Shown here: piece after piece, positions 19,633 through 28,185 of the stretch | How positions within the stretch are numbered: the first letter of the stretch is position 1 | Layout of the letters: each line of letters opens with the position of its first letter | Assembly (NCBI GenBank): GCA_963779325.1 | Contig: CAVZXS010000025.1 | Location: 186,001 to 250,000 of the forward strand | From: CAVZXS01 sp963779325 | GTDB taxonomy: Bacteria; Bacteroidota; Bacteroidia; Chitinophagales; Chitinophagaceae | Length of the DNA: 64,000 nucleotides | Reading direction: 5' to 3' | Notes under the pieces: generated by a model | What the model was told of the DNA's origin: nothing | The model's database searches: none | What the model saw: the letters and a program-made list of their open reading frames with translations, nothing else | Translations under genes and position numbers: made by a program

Positions 19633-19635
19633 ATA

Positions 19636-20250
19636 TCAGAGTTCTGCAAAAGAATTATACACTGTTTTTTTTACGGTTTCCCAGCTTAAATTTTTAATCA
19701 GCACTTCCGGTTGGTCTGACTCTTCGGCATCGTCAAAATAAATAAGACTTTTTTTGAGGAAAATTAATTTATCAACGCCATATTTTTCAATAAAAAGATC
19801 GAATAGTTCCGGGGGTTTGAAATGTTGCAACAGAACACATACATCATAAAAATCTTTACGTGTACCTCTTTTGCAAATAGCAAATAATTTCATGGCGGCT
19901 ATATCTTCTACTGAAAACATACGTATGCCTTCAATGGCCTCCACCGGTTTTAAAAGCAAAAACGGATGAAAAATAATATCGGCCTTTACTGATGCTATAT
20001 TGCAAAATAACATATATTTATTATTACCCCTGTAAACATATTCAGGGTAATCTGCTTTCAGCAACTCATCCAGTACAAGCGGCTCAAATTCTTTAGTAGA
20101 AAACAAATCAATATCAATACTTTTTCTATGACCAAAACGTAGTGATAAAGAAGTGCCGCCTACCAATGCAAAATCAGTAAGATAATTTTTATTCAGCAAC
20201 GACAAGAGCGTCTGTTTCGTTGTTTCATCAATAGTATTCAGGTGCAACAT
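19636..20250 (-). CDS. AbiEii-type nucleotidyltransferase toxin
   Basis: 204 residues. The nucleotidyltransferase active site is visible at the N-terminus: LVGGTSLSLRFGHRKSIDID (GGT...R..S.DID), followed by IDLFS. A second typical AbiEii block, FSVEDIAAMKLFAICKRGTRKDFYD, lies at about 100-125. Proteins of this family are the toxins of type IV-like AbiE systems that pyrophosphorylate or nucleotidylate tRNA acceptor ends and stop growth, giving abortive phage protection. It overlaps its upstream partner by 23 nt and is followed after 3 nt by hslR. Confidence 0.85.
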   Translation of the reverse strand: MLHLNTIDETTKQTLLSLLNKNYLTDFALVGGTSLSLRFGHRKSIDIDLFSTKEFEPLVLDELLKADYPEYVYRGNNKYMLFCNIASVKADIIFHPFLLLKPVEAIEGIRMFSVEDIAAMKLFAICKRGTRKDFYDVCVLLQHFKPPELFDLFIEKYGVDKLIFLKKSLIYFDDAEESDQPEVLIKNLSWETVKKTVYNSFAEL

Positions 20251-20500
20251 GTATGCGGGATAAAGGGATGTTTAGTTTTATGCAGAAATAATTTGCCGTC
20301 TTTTTATCAAGTGTTTTACTTTTCAGTAATGCTTCCTGCAATTGCTCATGTGTATAAACAGAAAAAATAGTTTCTACTTCATGTGTGAGGCCACGTTGCA
20401 ATGTTCGTTCAATTATTAATTGACTGTTTTTCTTCCAATCTAAATTTTCCGGATTTACATCCCAAAAAAGAGTTTTACTAAGTGCTTCGGCTACTTTCAT
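20228..20500 (-). CDS. Partner (antitoxin-like) of AbiEii-type toxin, DUF6922-like
   Basis: 90 residues, start MKVAEALSKTLFWDVNPENL. The sequence FWDVNPENLDWKKNSQLIIERTLQRG is the characteristic start of short DUF6922-type proteins that stand upstream of AbiEii genes in Bacteroidetes. It is helical and probably binds DNA or regulates the pair. Its last 23 nt overlap the toxin start, which implies translational coupling. The assignment as antitoxin is by position, not by direct evidence. Confidence 0.7.
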   Translation of the reverse strand: MKVAEALSKTLFWDVNPENLDWKKNSQLIIERTLQRGLTHEVETIFSVYTHEQLQEALLKSKTLDKKTANYFCIKLNIPLSRIHVAPEYY

Positions 20501-20598
20501 ATTTTAAAGTTACGAATCATTTTTGTATGAAACATCCTGTGCCAAAGATACTTGTCAGGGTGAAGTTTTTCCTTAATTTCAATTATAAATTGAATTAC

Positions 20599-21948
20599 AT
20601 GAGAAAGCCTATAATATTTTTTTACATAATTTTTTCGGGTTCAATAGTATTTGGACAAAGTAATAATTTGATGCCAGGAGTAAGAGATATGATAAATGAG
20701 TTTTACGGTAAATACAGCACAGGCCACTTGGAATATCCTCAAGTTTCCTTTGAAAAGAGAAAAGAGGGTTGGTATGTAGCTACACAGAGAATTAATGTAA
20801 ATAAATTGGAAACTGTTGACTGGCTTCTTTTTTACGATAATCTCCTTAAAGCGTATAAGCTGCTTTCTCTTGAACGAAACCCGGAGAATAAAGAGATTGA
20901 TCCGGAAGAATATCTTAATGCATTCGAATTAAATAATTATAATGTTCAAATTTATTATGGATATAACGGTTGGTACAAAGATGTGATTAATGAATTTAAA
21001 GACAAGGAACAACTTTCAAATGATGAAATGAACGGCTTGGCCAGGGCATATAGCGCTTTTGCAAACGGGCTAATTTCGAATCAATACGGGGGCACTGCTG
21101 AAGATGAAATTTGGAAACTTAGTTTAACTATGAATTGTCTGTCACCCGCACAAATTGATCAATTTGTTTTTTTGGAGACTGGCGCTCAAAAATGGTTTAA
21201 GAAATTGGCTGAAAGTAATCCGAATTTCGAAACCGCAGTTGGAAAAATCGGGATTAAATATGCCAACGAGGTTATGGTTCAATACACGACTTTATTGGCT
21301 TATGCGAATGAATATGCTTCGAAAATGAAACTGCCAGCAGATTTATACAGCAAAGAACAGCTTATATATGCCCGTAAACTCCTGGAGAGCTGTCCGTATA
21401 ACTCCATCCTGTTCTCTTTTGGCGACAATGATTATTACCCTGTTCATTATTTGCAAAAGGCAAAAGGCGTTCGAAAAGACGTTTATCTTATTAATTATAA
21501 TCTTATAAGTTTAGACCACTATATTTTTCAGGCAACACAGCCCCAATACGGGTCTAAGTCTATAAAACTATCTGCTGATTCAAGTCTTTATTCGGGAGCT
21601 AATCATGAGCTTATTTATATATATGATTCGTCCCGCTCAATGTCGTTTACGAATTTTATTAAGCAAATGCAGGTAGATAAAAAAGATGACTTTGGAAGAA
21701 TTACTGTAAAAGCCGGCAGTCTTCAACTCAAAAAAAATATAAAACCAAATGCCGGCGCGGCAGCCGTTAAGCAAAGTATACATATTTCATTAAAGGAAGT
21801 AAAATACCTTTTAAAAAACCAATGGGTATTATTAGACATTCTTGAAAATTTGAATGGCCGTAAAATATGTTTTCCGAACCTCTTTGATGATCAATTAAAA
21901 GGCCTTAACCGTTTTTTAGTGCGAAAAGGCGATTTATGGATATACTAA
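20599..21948 (+). CDS. Exported protein with DUF2723-tail-like segment
   Basis: Start chosen at MRKPIIFFYIIFSGSIVFGQ (20599), a signal peptide, rather than the upstream in-frame ATG at 20482. That one would precede the signal with 39 residues and overlap the divergent antitoxin gene. About 449 residues. The N-terminal two thirds are helical and unlike anything I recognise. Residues about 255-330 read RKLLESCPYNSILFSFGDND followed by YYPVHYLQ and KDVYLINYNLISLDHYI. This closely recalls the soluble tail of DUF2723 membrane glycosyltransferases (typically ILFTYGDNDTYPLWY...). Here no multi-spanning part exists. Function unknown; periplasmic location inferred. Confidence 0.75.
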   Translation: MRKPIIFFYIIFSGSIVFGQSNNLMPGVRDMINEFYGKYSTGHLEYPQVSFEKRKEGWYVATQRINVNKLETVDWLLFYDNLLKAYKLLSLERNPENKEIDPEEYLNAFELNNYNVQIYYGYNGWYKDVINEFKDKEQLSNDEMNGLARAYSAFANGLISNQYGGTAEDEIWKLSLTMNCLSPAQIDQFVFLETGAQKWFKKLAESNPNFETAVGKIGIKYANEVMVQYTTLLAYANEYASKMKLPADLYSKEQLIYARKLLESCPYNSILFSFGDNDYYPVHYLQKAKGVRKDVYLINYNLISLDHYIFQATQPQYGSKSIKLSADSSLYSGANHELIYIYDSSRSMSFTNFIKQMQVDKKDDFGRITVKAGSLQLKKNIKPNAGAAAVKQSIHISLKEVKYLLKNQWVLLDILENLNGRKICFPNLFDDQLKGLNRFLVRKGDLWIY

Positions 21949-22005
21949 ATGTAAAAACCTCACCCAATAGCTGAACGAAGTTAAATAATATCAGACTCCA
22001 AAGTC

Positions 22006-22022
22006 CTCTGCCTTCGGCAGAG
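22006..22022. repeat. Palindromic repeat at 3' end of peptidase gene
   Basis: CTCTGCC-TTC-GGCAGAG. Its right flank ATTTAGAGGG supplies the TAA stop codon of the minus-strand M20 gene (22025-22027). Confidence 0.75.
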
Positions 22023-22024
22023 AT

Positions 22025-23392
22025 TTAGAGGGTCGCAAAATACTTATGAAAATATGGTATCGTCTCAATGCCTTTATAATAATTATCTATATTGAATTTC
22101 TCATTCGGGCTGTGCAGGTTGTCGCTGTCCAAACCAAATCCCATAAAAATAATTTTTACGCCCAACTCTTTTTCAAATAATGCGCAGATAGGAATACTTC
22201 CTCCGCCACGAACAGGGATGGGCTGTTTACCAAATGTAGTTTCAATGGCTTTGGCCGCGGCCTTATATCCTTTACTGTCTATCGGTGTCATGTAAGCTTC
22301 GCCGCCATGATGCAAAGAGGCTTTTACCTGTACATTGGCCGGTGCTATTTTATGTAAATGATCAATAAGCAGTTGAGTAATCTTATCACTGCTTTGGTTG
22401 GGAACCAACCTTGCTGAAATTTTAGCGAATGCTTTTCCCGGTAATACGGTCTTGGCGCCTTCGCCGGTATAACCGCCCCATATACCGTTCAGTTCTATCG
22501 TAGGTCGTATACCCGTTCTTTCATTGGTAGTAAATCCTTTTTCGCCCCACAATTCTTTTACACCCAAATCTTTTTTGTATTCTTTTTCATCAAACGGCGC
22601 GGCGGCCATTAATTTTCTTTCCGCTTCTGAAGCTACTACTACATCATCATAAAAGCCCGGAATGGTTACATGATTATTTTCATCGTGCAATGAGGCAATC
22701 ATTTTTGCCAGGATAGTGATTGGGTTGGCTACCGCACCGCCGTATACACCGCTGTGCAAATCGCGGTTGGCGCCTGTTATTTCCACTTCTATATAACTCA
22801 ATCCGCGTACGCCAATATCCATCGACGGATTTTCCAAACTAATCATCGCCGTATCACTGATTAATATTACATCTGCTTTTAATAAAGCATGATTGGCTTT
22901 TACAAACTTGCCCAGGTTGGGACTGCCTACTTCTTCTTCGCCTTCTATTAAAAATTTTATATTGGTAGATAATGTACCGGTTTGGTTCATAATCTCCAAC
23001 GCTTTTACATGCATATAAAATTGTCCTTTGTCATCGCAACTGCCGCGGGCATAAATTTTTCCGTCTTTTATTACCGGTTCAAACGGTCCGCTATGCCACA
23101 GTTCCAGCGGATCGGGAGGTTGTACATCATAATGCCCGTAAACCAATACGGTAGGTTTGGCAGGATCAATTATTTTTTCGCCGTATACAATCGGGTGGCC
23201 CTCGGTAGCAAAAATTTCTACCTTGCCGGCACCGGCTTCCAGCAGTCGGGACTTTACGGCTTCGGCGCATTTCTGCATATCATCTTTATGCTCGCTGCGG
23301 GCACTTACACTTGGTATGCGCAGCAAATCGAGTAACTCGTTTAAAAAACGGTCTTTATTTTTTTCCAGGTATTCGTTCCATGTTGCAGACAT
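22025..23392 (-). CDS. M20-family dipeptidase
   Basis: 455 residues, cytoplasmic. Two-zinc aminoacylase/M20 fold: the first metal histidine and catalytic Asp are in VYGHYDVQPPDP (about 85-95), the bridging Asp in ARGSCDDKGQFYMH (about 118), the general-base Glu pair in EGEEEVGSPN (about 150), and the last zinc histidine in GLDSDNLHSPNEKFN (about 428). A lid/dimerisation domain lies between about 210 and 330. It should cleave dipeptides or C-terminal amino acids from short peptides. It stands alone on the minus strand; its stop lies in a palindromic repeat and it is divergent from rlmN. Confidence 0.93.
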   Translation of the reverse strand: MSATWNEYLEKNKDRFLNELLDLLRIPSVSARSEHKDDMQKCAEAVKSRLLEAGAGKVEIFATEGHPIVYGEKIIDPAKPTVLVYGHYDVQPPDPLELWHSGPFEPVIKDGKIYARGSCDDKGQFYMHVKALEIMNQTGTLSTNIKFLIEGEEEVGSPNLGKFVKANHALLKADVILISDTAMISLENPSMDIGVRGLSYIEVEITGANRDLHSGVYGGAVANPITILAKMIASLHDENNHVTIPGFYDDVVVASEAERKLMAAAPFDEKEYKKDLGVKELWGEKGFTTNERTGIRPTIELNGIWGGYTGEGAKTVLPGKAFAKISARLVPNQSSDKITQLLIDHLHKIAPANVQVKASLHHGGEAYMTPIDSKGYKAAAKAIETTFGKQPIPVRGGGSIPICALFEKELGVKIIFMGFGLDSDNLHSPNEKFNIDNYYKGIETIPYFHKYFATL

Positions 23393-23465
23393 AAATAATA
23401 AATTTATTACGAAGACGAAGATAGGTTTTTAGTTAATCGGTTAAAACTTTACGGATTTTCTTAAA

Positions 23466-23541
23466 TGAACCACGGAGACACAAGGGCACTGAGATTCGCA
23501 GGGCTTTGTGTTCCTTTGTGCCTCCCTGTCACCGTGGTTCA
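23466..23541. repeat. Imperfect inverted repeat between M20 and rlmN
   Basis: TGAACCACGG (23466-23475) and CCGTGGTTCA (23532-23541) pair exactly; inner flanks (GAGACACAAGG / CTTTGTGCCTCC) pair partly. It lies between divergent genes, 40 nt ahead of the rlmN promoter. Confidence 0.75.
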
Positions 23542-23580
23542 ATAAAATTTTTGATAAAATATTAATAGATCACGACACAC

Positions 23581-23588
23581 TATCTTTG
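23581..23588 (+). promoter_or_regulatory. Putative rlmN -7 box
   Basis: TATCTTTG, an exact TAnnTTTG match, only 7 nt before the rlmN ATG. Transcription would therefore start very close to the start codon, suggesting a nearly leaderless mRNA. Confidence 0.5.
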
Positions 23589-23595
23589 CAACATA

Positions 23596-24654
23596 ATGAA
23601 AGCAGTGATAAAAGAGGGAGCCGGTAAAAACATACGACAATTGGCGCTGACTGATTTGGAACAATATTTTGCAACTTTTGGTGAGAAAAAGTTCAGGGCC
23701 AAGCAGGTGTACGACTGGTTATGGTTAAAACCCGTACAGAGTTTTGATGCCATGACCAATCTTTCCAAAGAGCTTCGTCAAAAATTAAAAGAAGAATTTG
23801 CCCTGCCCGGTTTAACGGTGGATGCTACGCAATACAGCGAAGACGGAACGGTGAAATCGAGATTCAAAACCCACGACGGGCATTTAATAGAAGGCGTGTT
23901 GATACCTACGGGTTCACGATTTACGGCTTGTGTTTCTTCGCAAATTGGTTGCTCGTTAAGTTGTAAGTTTTGCGCTACGGGTTATATGGACAGAAAACGC
24001 AACCTGGAGTTTGATGAAATTTATGATGAAGTGGTGCTGATAAATGAACAATGCGAACGCATACATGGCAAAAAATTATCCAATATAGTTTTTATGGGTA
24101 TGGGCGAACCGTTGCTGAATTATAAAAATGTATTGAAGTCTATAGAAAAAATTACTTCGCCCGACGGGATGGGTATGAGCCCTAAGCGAATTACGGTTTC
24201 CACCGCCGGGGTGGCCAAACAAATTCGTCAATTGGGTGATGATAAAGTAAAATTTAAATTGGCTTTATCGCTGCATGCGGCTACGGATGAAAAGCGACAT
24301 GAAATAATGCCGATTAACGACAGCAACGATATTAAAACATTGGTAGAGGCGTTGAATTATTTTTACAAGCAAACTAAAAATGAAATTACGCTGGAGTATA
24401 TTTTATTTAATAACCTGAATGATTCTGTTAAAGACGCCGACGACCTGATAAAAATTTACCGCCAGGTTCCCGCCGACCTGGTAAACATTATTGAATACAA
24501 TCCCATTGCATTGGCTTCGTTTGAAAAACCCGAAGAAGATAAAGTAGAAGCCTTTATGAATTACTTAGAAAAACATAAAGTAAATGCAAGACTGCGCCGC
24601 AGCAGGGGTAAGGATATAGATGCCGCCTGCGGGCAATTGGCGAATAAGGATTAG
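23596..24654 (+). CDS. rlmN: 23S rRNA/tRNA adenine C2-methyltransferase RlmN
   Basis: 352 residues. Radical-SAM cluster ligands CxxxCxxC in GCSLSCKFCATGY (Cys 119, 123, 126); SAM-binding GMGEPLLNY follows. The methyl-carrying Cys is near the C-terminus in DIDAACGQL. RlmN methylates A2503 of 23S rRNA and A37 of some tRNAs. The end RLRRSRGKDIDAACGQLA is family-typical. Single gene with its own promoter; the 190-nt gap behind it (24655-24851) is low-complexity and holds no gene. Confidence 0.97.
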   Translation: MKAVIKEGAGKNIRQLALTDLEQYFATFGEKKFRAKQVYDWLWLKPVQSFDAMTNLSKELRQKLKEEFALPGLTVDATQYSEDGTVKSRFKTHDGHLIEGVLIPTGSRFTACVSSQIGCSLSCKFCATGYMDRKRNLEFDEIYDEVVLINEQCERIHGKKLSNIVFMGMGEPLLNYKNVLKSIEKITSPDGMGMSPKRITVSTAGVAKQIRQLGDDKVKFKLALSLHAATDEKRHEIMPINDSNDIKTLVEALNYFYKQTKNEITLEYILFNNLNDSVKDADDLIKIYRQVPADLVNIIEYNPIALASFEKPEEDKVEAFMNYLEKHKVNARLRRSRGKDIDAACGQLANKD

Positions 24655-24851
24655 TAATATTGCGATTAGTAAATGATGAAAGTCAAAAGTTAAAAGTAAA
24701 AAATCAAAAGGAAACCGGACAGCTGCTTTATAAAATACAGATTTATAGTTGATGCTAATTCTTGCTTCTGACCTCCGGCTTCTGATTTATTCAGTATTAA
24801 AAACGTACCTTCGCTCTTCACTACTGTTGTAAAACAGCAAATAACTTCACA

Positions 24852-25772
24852 ATGAAAAAGAAATCAACCGCGTTTGACAAGTTTGCCACTAAGAAGAAAA
24901 GTAACGCTGCCATAAAAGAAAAATTTAAAGCCGAGAAAAGAGCCTGGAAAAAAGAAAGAGCGGATTTTTTTGATAATCAACGAAAACAAGCTTCAGTCGC
25001 CGCGGTACCCGCAGCACCTGTAATTGCACGTCCTGAAAAAGCAGCTACGGATCAAATGCCGTTGAATAAATTCATGGCGCATTGTGGTGTAAGCAGCCGG
25101 AGAGATGCAGTGGAAATAATTAAATCCGGAAAAGTAAAAGTAAACGGCGTAGTGGTTATGGAGCCCGGGCATAAGGTTTCGCAAAAGGATATAATAGCAG
25201 TAAACGGCAAGAAAGCAGTTGTCTCCAAAAATTTAGTATACATCGTTTTAAATAAACCCAAAGATTATATAACCACCACCGAAGATCCGCAGGGAAGAAG
25301 AACGGTATTGGATTTAATTCGTAATGCTACCGAGGAAAGAGTTTATCCCGTCGGCAGGTTGGACAGGGCAACCTCGGGGGTATTATTATTAACCAATGAC
25401 GGTGATCTTTCGCAAAAGTTGACTCACCCGACCAATAAAATAAAAAAAGTATACGCCGTTACACTGGATAAACCTTTATCTGCAAAACATTTTGATGAAA
25501 TATTGAAAGGTGTCACATTGGAAGACGGTATGGCTAACGTAGATGTATTGGCGTATACCGATCCGAGAGATAAAGCGGAAGTAGGTGTGGAGATTCACAG
25601 CGGCAGAAATCGAATTGTGCGCCGCATATTCGAACACTTTGGTTACGATGTTAAAAATCTTGACCGCGTTACATTTGCAGGACTTACCAAAAAAAATATA
25701 ACAAGAGGTAAGTGGCGTTTTTTAAATGAGAAGGAAGTAAGAGAACTGAAATTTTTTGGAAAAGGTAAATAA
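24852..25772 (+). CDS. rRNA pseudouridine synthase, RluB/RsuA family, with basic N-terminal extension
   Basis: 306 residues. The first 65 or so are Lys-rich and look disordered, then an S4 domain begins at LNKFMAHCGVSSRRDAVEII. The catalytic Asp is in PVGRLDRATSGVLLLT. The C-terminal GRNRIVRRIFEHFGYDVKNL is typical of RluB (23S U2605). The Lys-rich extension is common in Bacteroidetes homologues. Followed after 17 nt by a second pseudouridine synthase of the RluA type on the same strand, probably one transcript. Confidence 0.92.
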   Translation: MKKKSTAFDKFATKKKSNAAIKEKFKAEKRAWKKERADFFDNQRKQASVAAVPAAPVIARPEKAATDQMPLNKFMAHCGVSSRRDAVEIIKSGKVKVNGVVVMEPGHKVSQKDIIAVNGKKAVVSKNLVYIVLNKPKDYITTTEDPQGRRTVLDLIRNATEERVYPVGRLDRATSGVLLLTNDGDLSQKLTHPTNKIKKVYAVTLDKPLSAKHFDEILKGVTLEDGMANVDVLAYTDPRDKAEVGVEIHSGRNRIVRRIFEHFGYDVKNLDRVTFAGLTKKNITRGKWRFLNEKEVRELKFFGKGK

Positions 25773-25789
25773 CGATTTATAAATTCTGC

Positions 25790-26573
25790 ATGTCAGACGA
25801 AATAGAAATTAAAGAACAATATTACTAAACCTCCTTTCAGGAAATTGGAGGATATCATTGTTTTTGAAAACGATGATTTTGTCGCTTTGAATAAGCCCTC
25901 GGGTTTACTCTCTATTCCTGATAGGGAAGGGAAAGAAGTTTCATTAAAGAATTTACTGAATACAAAATACGGTAACATCTTTACCGTACACCGGTTGGAT
26001 AAAGATACAAGCGGTCTGATTGTTTTTGCCAAGAATGAAGCAACGCACAAACATTTGTCAAAGCAATTTGAAGAAAGGCATACCCGTAAAGTTTATTTGG
26101 GGTTGGTATTGGGCTCTTTGCAAAATAAAGAAGGAAGAATAGAAGCGCCAATAATGGAACACCCCGCCAAAAACGGTTTGATGGTTATTAACAGGCGAGG
26201 AAAAGAAGCTGTGACCGATTATAAAGTACTGGCCGATTACGGCGTATACAGTTGGACGGAATTTCAAATACTTACCGGCCGTACGCACCAAATAAGAATA
26301 CATGCTAAGGATATGGGTCACGCAATAGTATGTGACGCATTGTACGGCGATGGTAAACCGGTTCTGCTTTCTTCTTTAAAGAAAAAAAAATTCAATCTCT
26401 CTAAAAATGAATTGGAAGAAAGACCCATATTGGGCAGGTTGGCATTGCACTCATCGGAATTAAGTTTTACGGATATAAATAAAAAGTTAATTGAACTGAC
26501 AGCGCCGTTGCCGAAAGATATGCAGGCCACTTTATCGCAATTGGATAAATGGAAAAACAAAAAAGCCCGTTAG
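25790..26573 (+). CDS. RluA-family pseudouridine synthase, likely frameshifted at codon 11
   Basis: The body (from TTG at 25845) reads LEDIIVFENDDFVALNKPSG with catalytic motif VHRLDKDTSGLIVFA and RTHQIRIHAKDMGH, all typical of RluA-type enzymes. No ATG opens this frame. An ATG at 25790, 18 nt after rluB, gives MSDEIEIKEQ and then stops; shifting one base near 25820 joins it to ITKPPFRKLEDIIVF, which extends the protein to about 260 residues. I therefore place the start at 25790 with a probable sequence error, but a TTG start at 25845 remains possible. Target uridine not determinable. The stop codon lies in the following terminator. Confidence 0.8.
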
Positions 26574-26585
26574 CAAAACGGGCTT
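26563..26585. terminator. Bidirectional terminator
   Basis: AAGCCCGTT-AGCAA-AACGGGCTT, with A-run before it and T-rich sequence after. It overlaps the stop codon of the RluA-type gene and faces the convergent peroxiredoxin gene. Confidence 0.8.
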
Positions 26586-26618
26586 ATACTCACTTCATCT
26601 TCATATAGCAAAATAAGA

Positions 26619-27257
26619 TCAGTCAAGATTGGGTTGCGGGGTATAACGCAAATACGGTTTTACAATTTTAACGCCTTTCGGAAATTTCTTTATCGCATCT
26701 TCGGTAGAAACAGCGGGTACTATAATTACATCTTCTCCGCTCTTCCAATCGGCAGGTGTAGCTACGCTATATTGTGCGGTCAATTGCAATGAATCAATTA
26801 CACGCAATACTTCTACAAAATTTCTTCCGGTAGAAGCAGGATAGGTAATTGTTAATTTTATTTTTTTATCGGGTCCTATTACAAATAGGGAACGAACGGT
26901 AAATGTTTCGGATGCATTGGGATGAATCATATCATACAAACCGGCAACAATTCTGTCGGGGTCGGCAATAATGGGAAAACCAACCGAGCAGTGCTGTGTT
27001 TCATCAATATCTTTTCTCCACTCAAAATGTTTATCCAGCGGATCAACACTCACAGCCAATACTTTTACATTGCGTTTTGCAAATTCTTCCTGCAGCAATG
27101 CTGTTTTACCAAGCTCCGTAGTACATACGGGTGTAAAGTCGGCAGGGTGCGAAAAAAGAATTCCCCAGCTATTGCCCAGGTATTCATGAAAATCAATTTC
27201 ACCATTGGTAGTTGAAACTTTAAAATTGGGGGCTATATCTCCTAATCGTAATGACAT
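26619..27257 (-). CDS. 1-Cys type peroxiredoxin (Prx6 family)
   Basis: 212 residues. Peroxidatic Cys 45 in HPADFTPVCTTE; the Prx6-type pattern continues with DPLDKHFEW and a long C-terminal extension (about 165-212, GEDVIIVPAVS). Peroxiredoxins of this group reduce hydrogen peroxide and organic peroxides in the cytoplasm. It is the first of a minus-strand run of stress genes (Rrf2, OsmC, CDF, SOD), although its own 100-nt upstream gap suggests a separate promoter. Confidence 0.95.
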   Translation of the reverse strand: MSLRLGDIAPNFKVSTTNGEIDFHEYLGNSWGILFSHPADFTPVCTTELGKTALLQEEFAKRNVKVLAVSVDPLDKHFEWRKDIDETQHCSVGFPIIADPDRIVAGLYDMIHPNASETFTVRSLFVIGPDKKIKLTITYPASTGRNFVEVLRVIDSLQLTAQYSVATPADWKSGEDVIIVPAVSTEDAIKKFPKGVKIVKPYLRYTPQPNLD

Positions 27258-27369
27258 AAGTTATATATTTTTTATTGGTGAACAAAACTAAGGGATTCTT
27301 ATTATCCTACAAAATTAATAGACTAATATAAATAAAGATTTGCCCCGCACTATCGGCCGTTAGCGGAAA

Positions 27370-27777
27370 TTACACAACAAGATCTTGCAGGGTTCTTTTT
27401 TCCAATATGTTCAGTGTGGCGTCCCGTACATCTATCATCATATCATGCAGCCCGCAATTTTTTTCATCGCAGTTTTTGCAGCGTTCATAAAAATACAGGC
27501 TTACGCAGGGCAGCATGGCAATGGGTCCGTTAATAATACGAACCACGGAGGCCACTTTAATTTTAGCGGGATTTTGGGCTAAAAAATAACCGCCGCCTTT
27601 TCCTTTTTTACTGTCAAGAAAACCCTCTCTCTTTAATTCAAGTAAAATATTTTCTAAAAACTTGAGCGGAATTTTTTTCTTCTTGGCTATTTCAGCAATA
27701 AGCACGGGGCCTTCATTATACTTTTCGGTAAGATAAGTAAGCGCTTTAAAAGCGTATTGCGATTTTTTGGATAGCAT
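27370..27777 (-). CDS. Rrf2-family transcriptional regulator with four-Cys cluster site
   Basis: 135 residues. N-terminal winged helix (LSKKSQYAFKALTYLTEKY) with recognition-wing sequence GKGGGYFLAQNP. The C-terminal half holds Cys 91, 100, 103 and 108, a layout able to bind an iron-sulfur cluster, as in redox- and cluster-sensing Rrf2 proteins (IscR, NsrR, CymR relatives). It lies 15 nt behind the OsmC gene on the same strand and presumably controls this stress cluster; the exact signal is unknown. Confidence 0.9.
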   Translation of the reverse strand: MLSKKSQYAFKALTYLTEKYNEGPVLIAEIAKKKKIPLKFLENILLELKREGFLDSKKGKGGGYFLAQNPAKIKVASVVRIINGPIAMLPCVSLYFYERCKNCDEKNCGLHDMMIDVRDATLNILEKRTLQDLVV

Positions 27778-27792
27778 AGATAGTTAACCGGC

Positions 27793-28185
27793 TTATTTGA
27801 TTTCTAATGTATAATTAATCGGCGAATTTTTTTTCAGCATAGCGGATACCCCGCAATATTTTTCCAGGGAAAGGTCAATGGCTTTGCGCACTTTGTCTTC
27901 GTTTTCTTTTCCCGTTTTTATTTTATAGGTAATATTAATAACGGTAAAAACTTTTGGATGCTCATCGTTCAATTCCGCTTCGGTGTCTATAACCAATTCC
28001 GAAAACTCCACTTTCATCTTGTTAAGTATGTCCACCACATCTATACCGCTGCAGCCGGCTATGCCGGAGAGTAATAATGATTTGGGGCCGTTGCCTTTTT
28101 TTTTGTCACCGTCTATACTTATAAAATTACCTTCGTGTTCACTTACAAACTCATGCTCTTTTTTCCAGGTTGTTGTTGTTTTCAT
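27793..28185 (-). CDS. OsmC/Ohr-family protein
   Basis: 130 residues. The two reactive cysteines of the family are visible in LLSGIAGCSGIDVVDIL (about 44) and LEKYCGVSAML (about 111). OsmC-type proteins reduce organic hydroperoxides with this Cys pair. Its ATG directly abuts the stop of the CDF transporter gene (28186), so the two genes are one transcript, followed by the Rrf2 gene 15 nt on. Confidence 0.92.
   Translation of the reverse strand: MKTTTTWKKEHEFVSEHEGNFISIDGDKKKGNGPKSLLLSGIAGCSGIDVVDILNKMKVEFSELVIDTEAELNDEHPKVFTVINITYKIKTGKENEDKVRKAIDLSLEKYCGVSAMLKKNSPINYTLEIK

Noticed and set aside
20482..20598. Upstream ATG extending the exported protein at 20599
   Set aside because: It would bury the signal peptide and overlap the divergent antitoxin gene.
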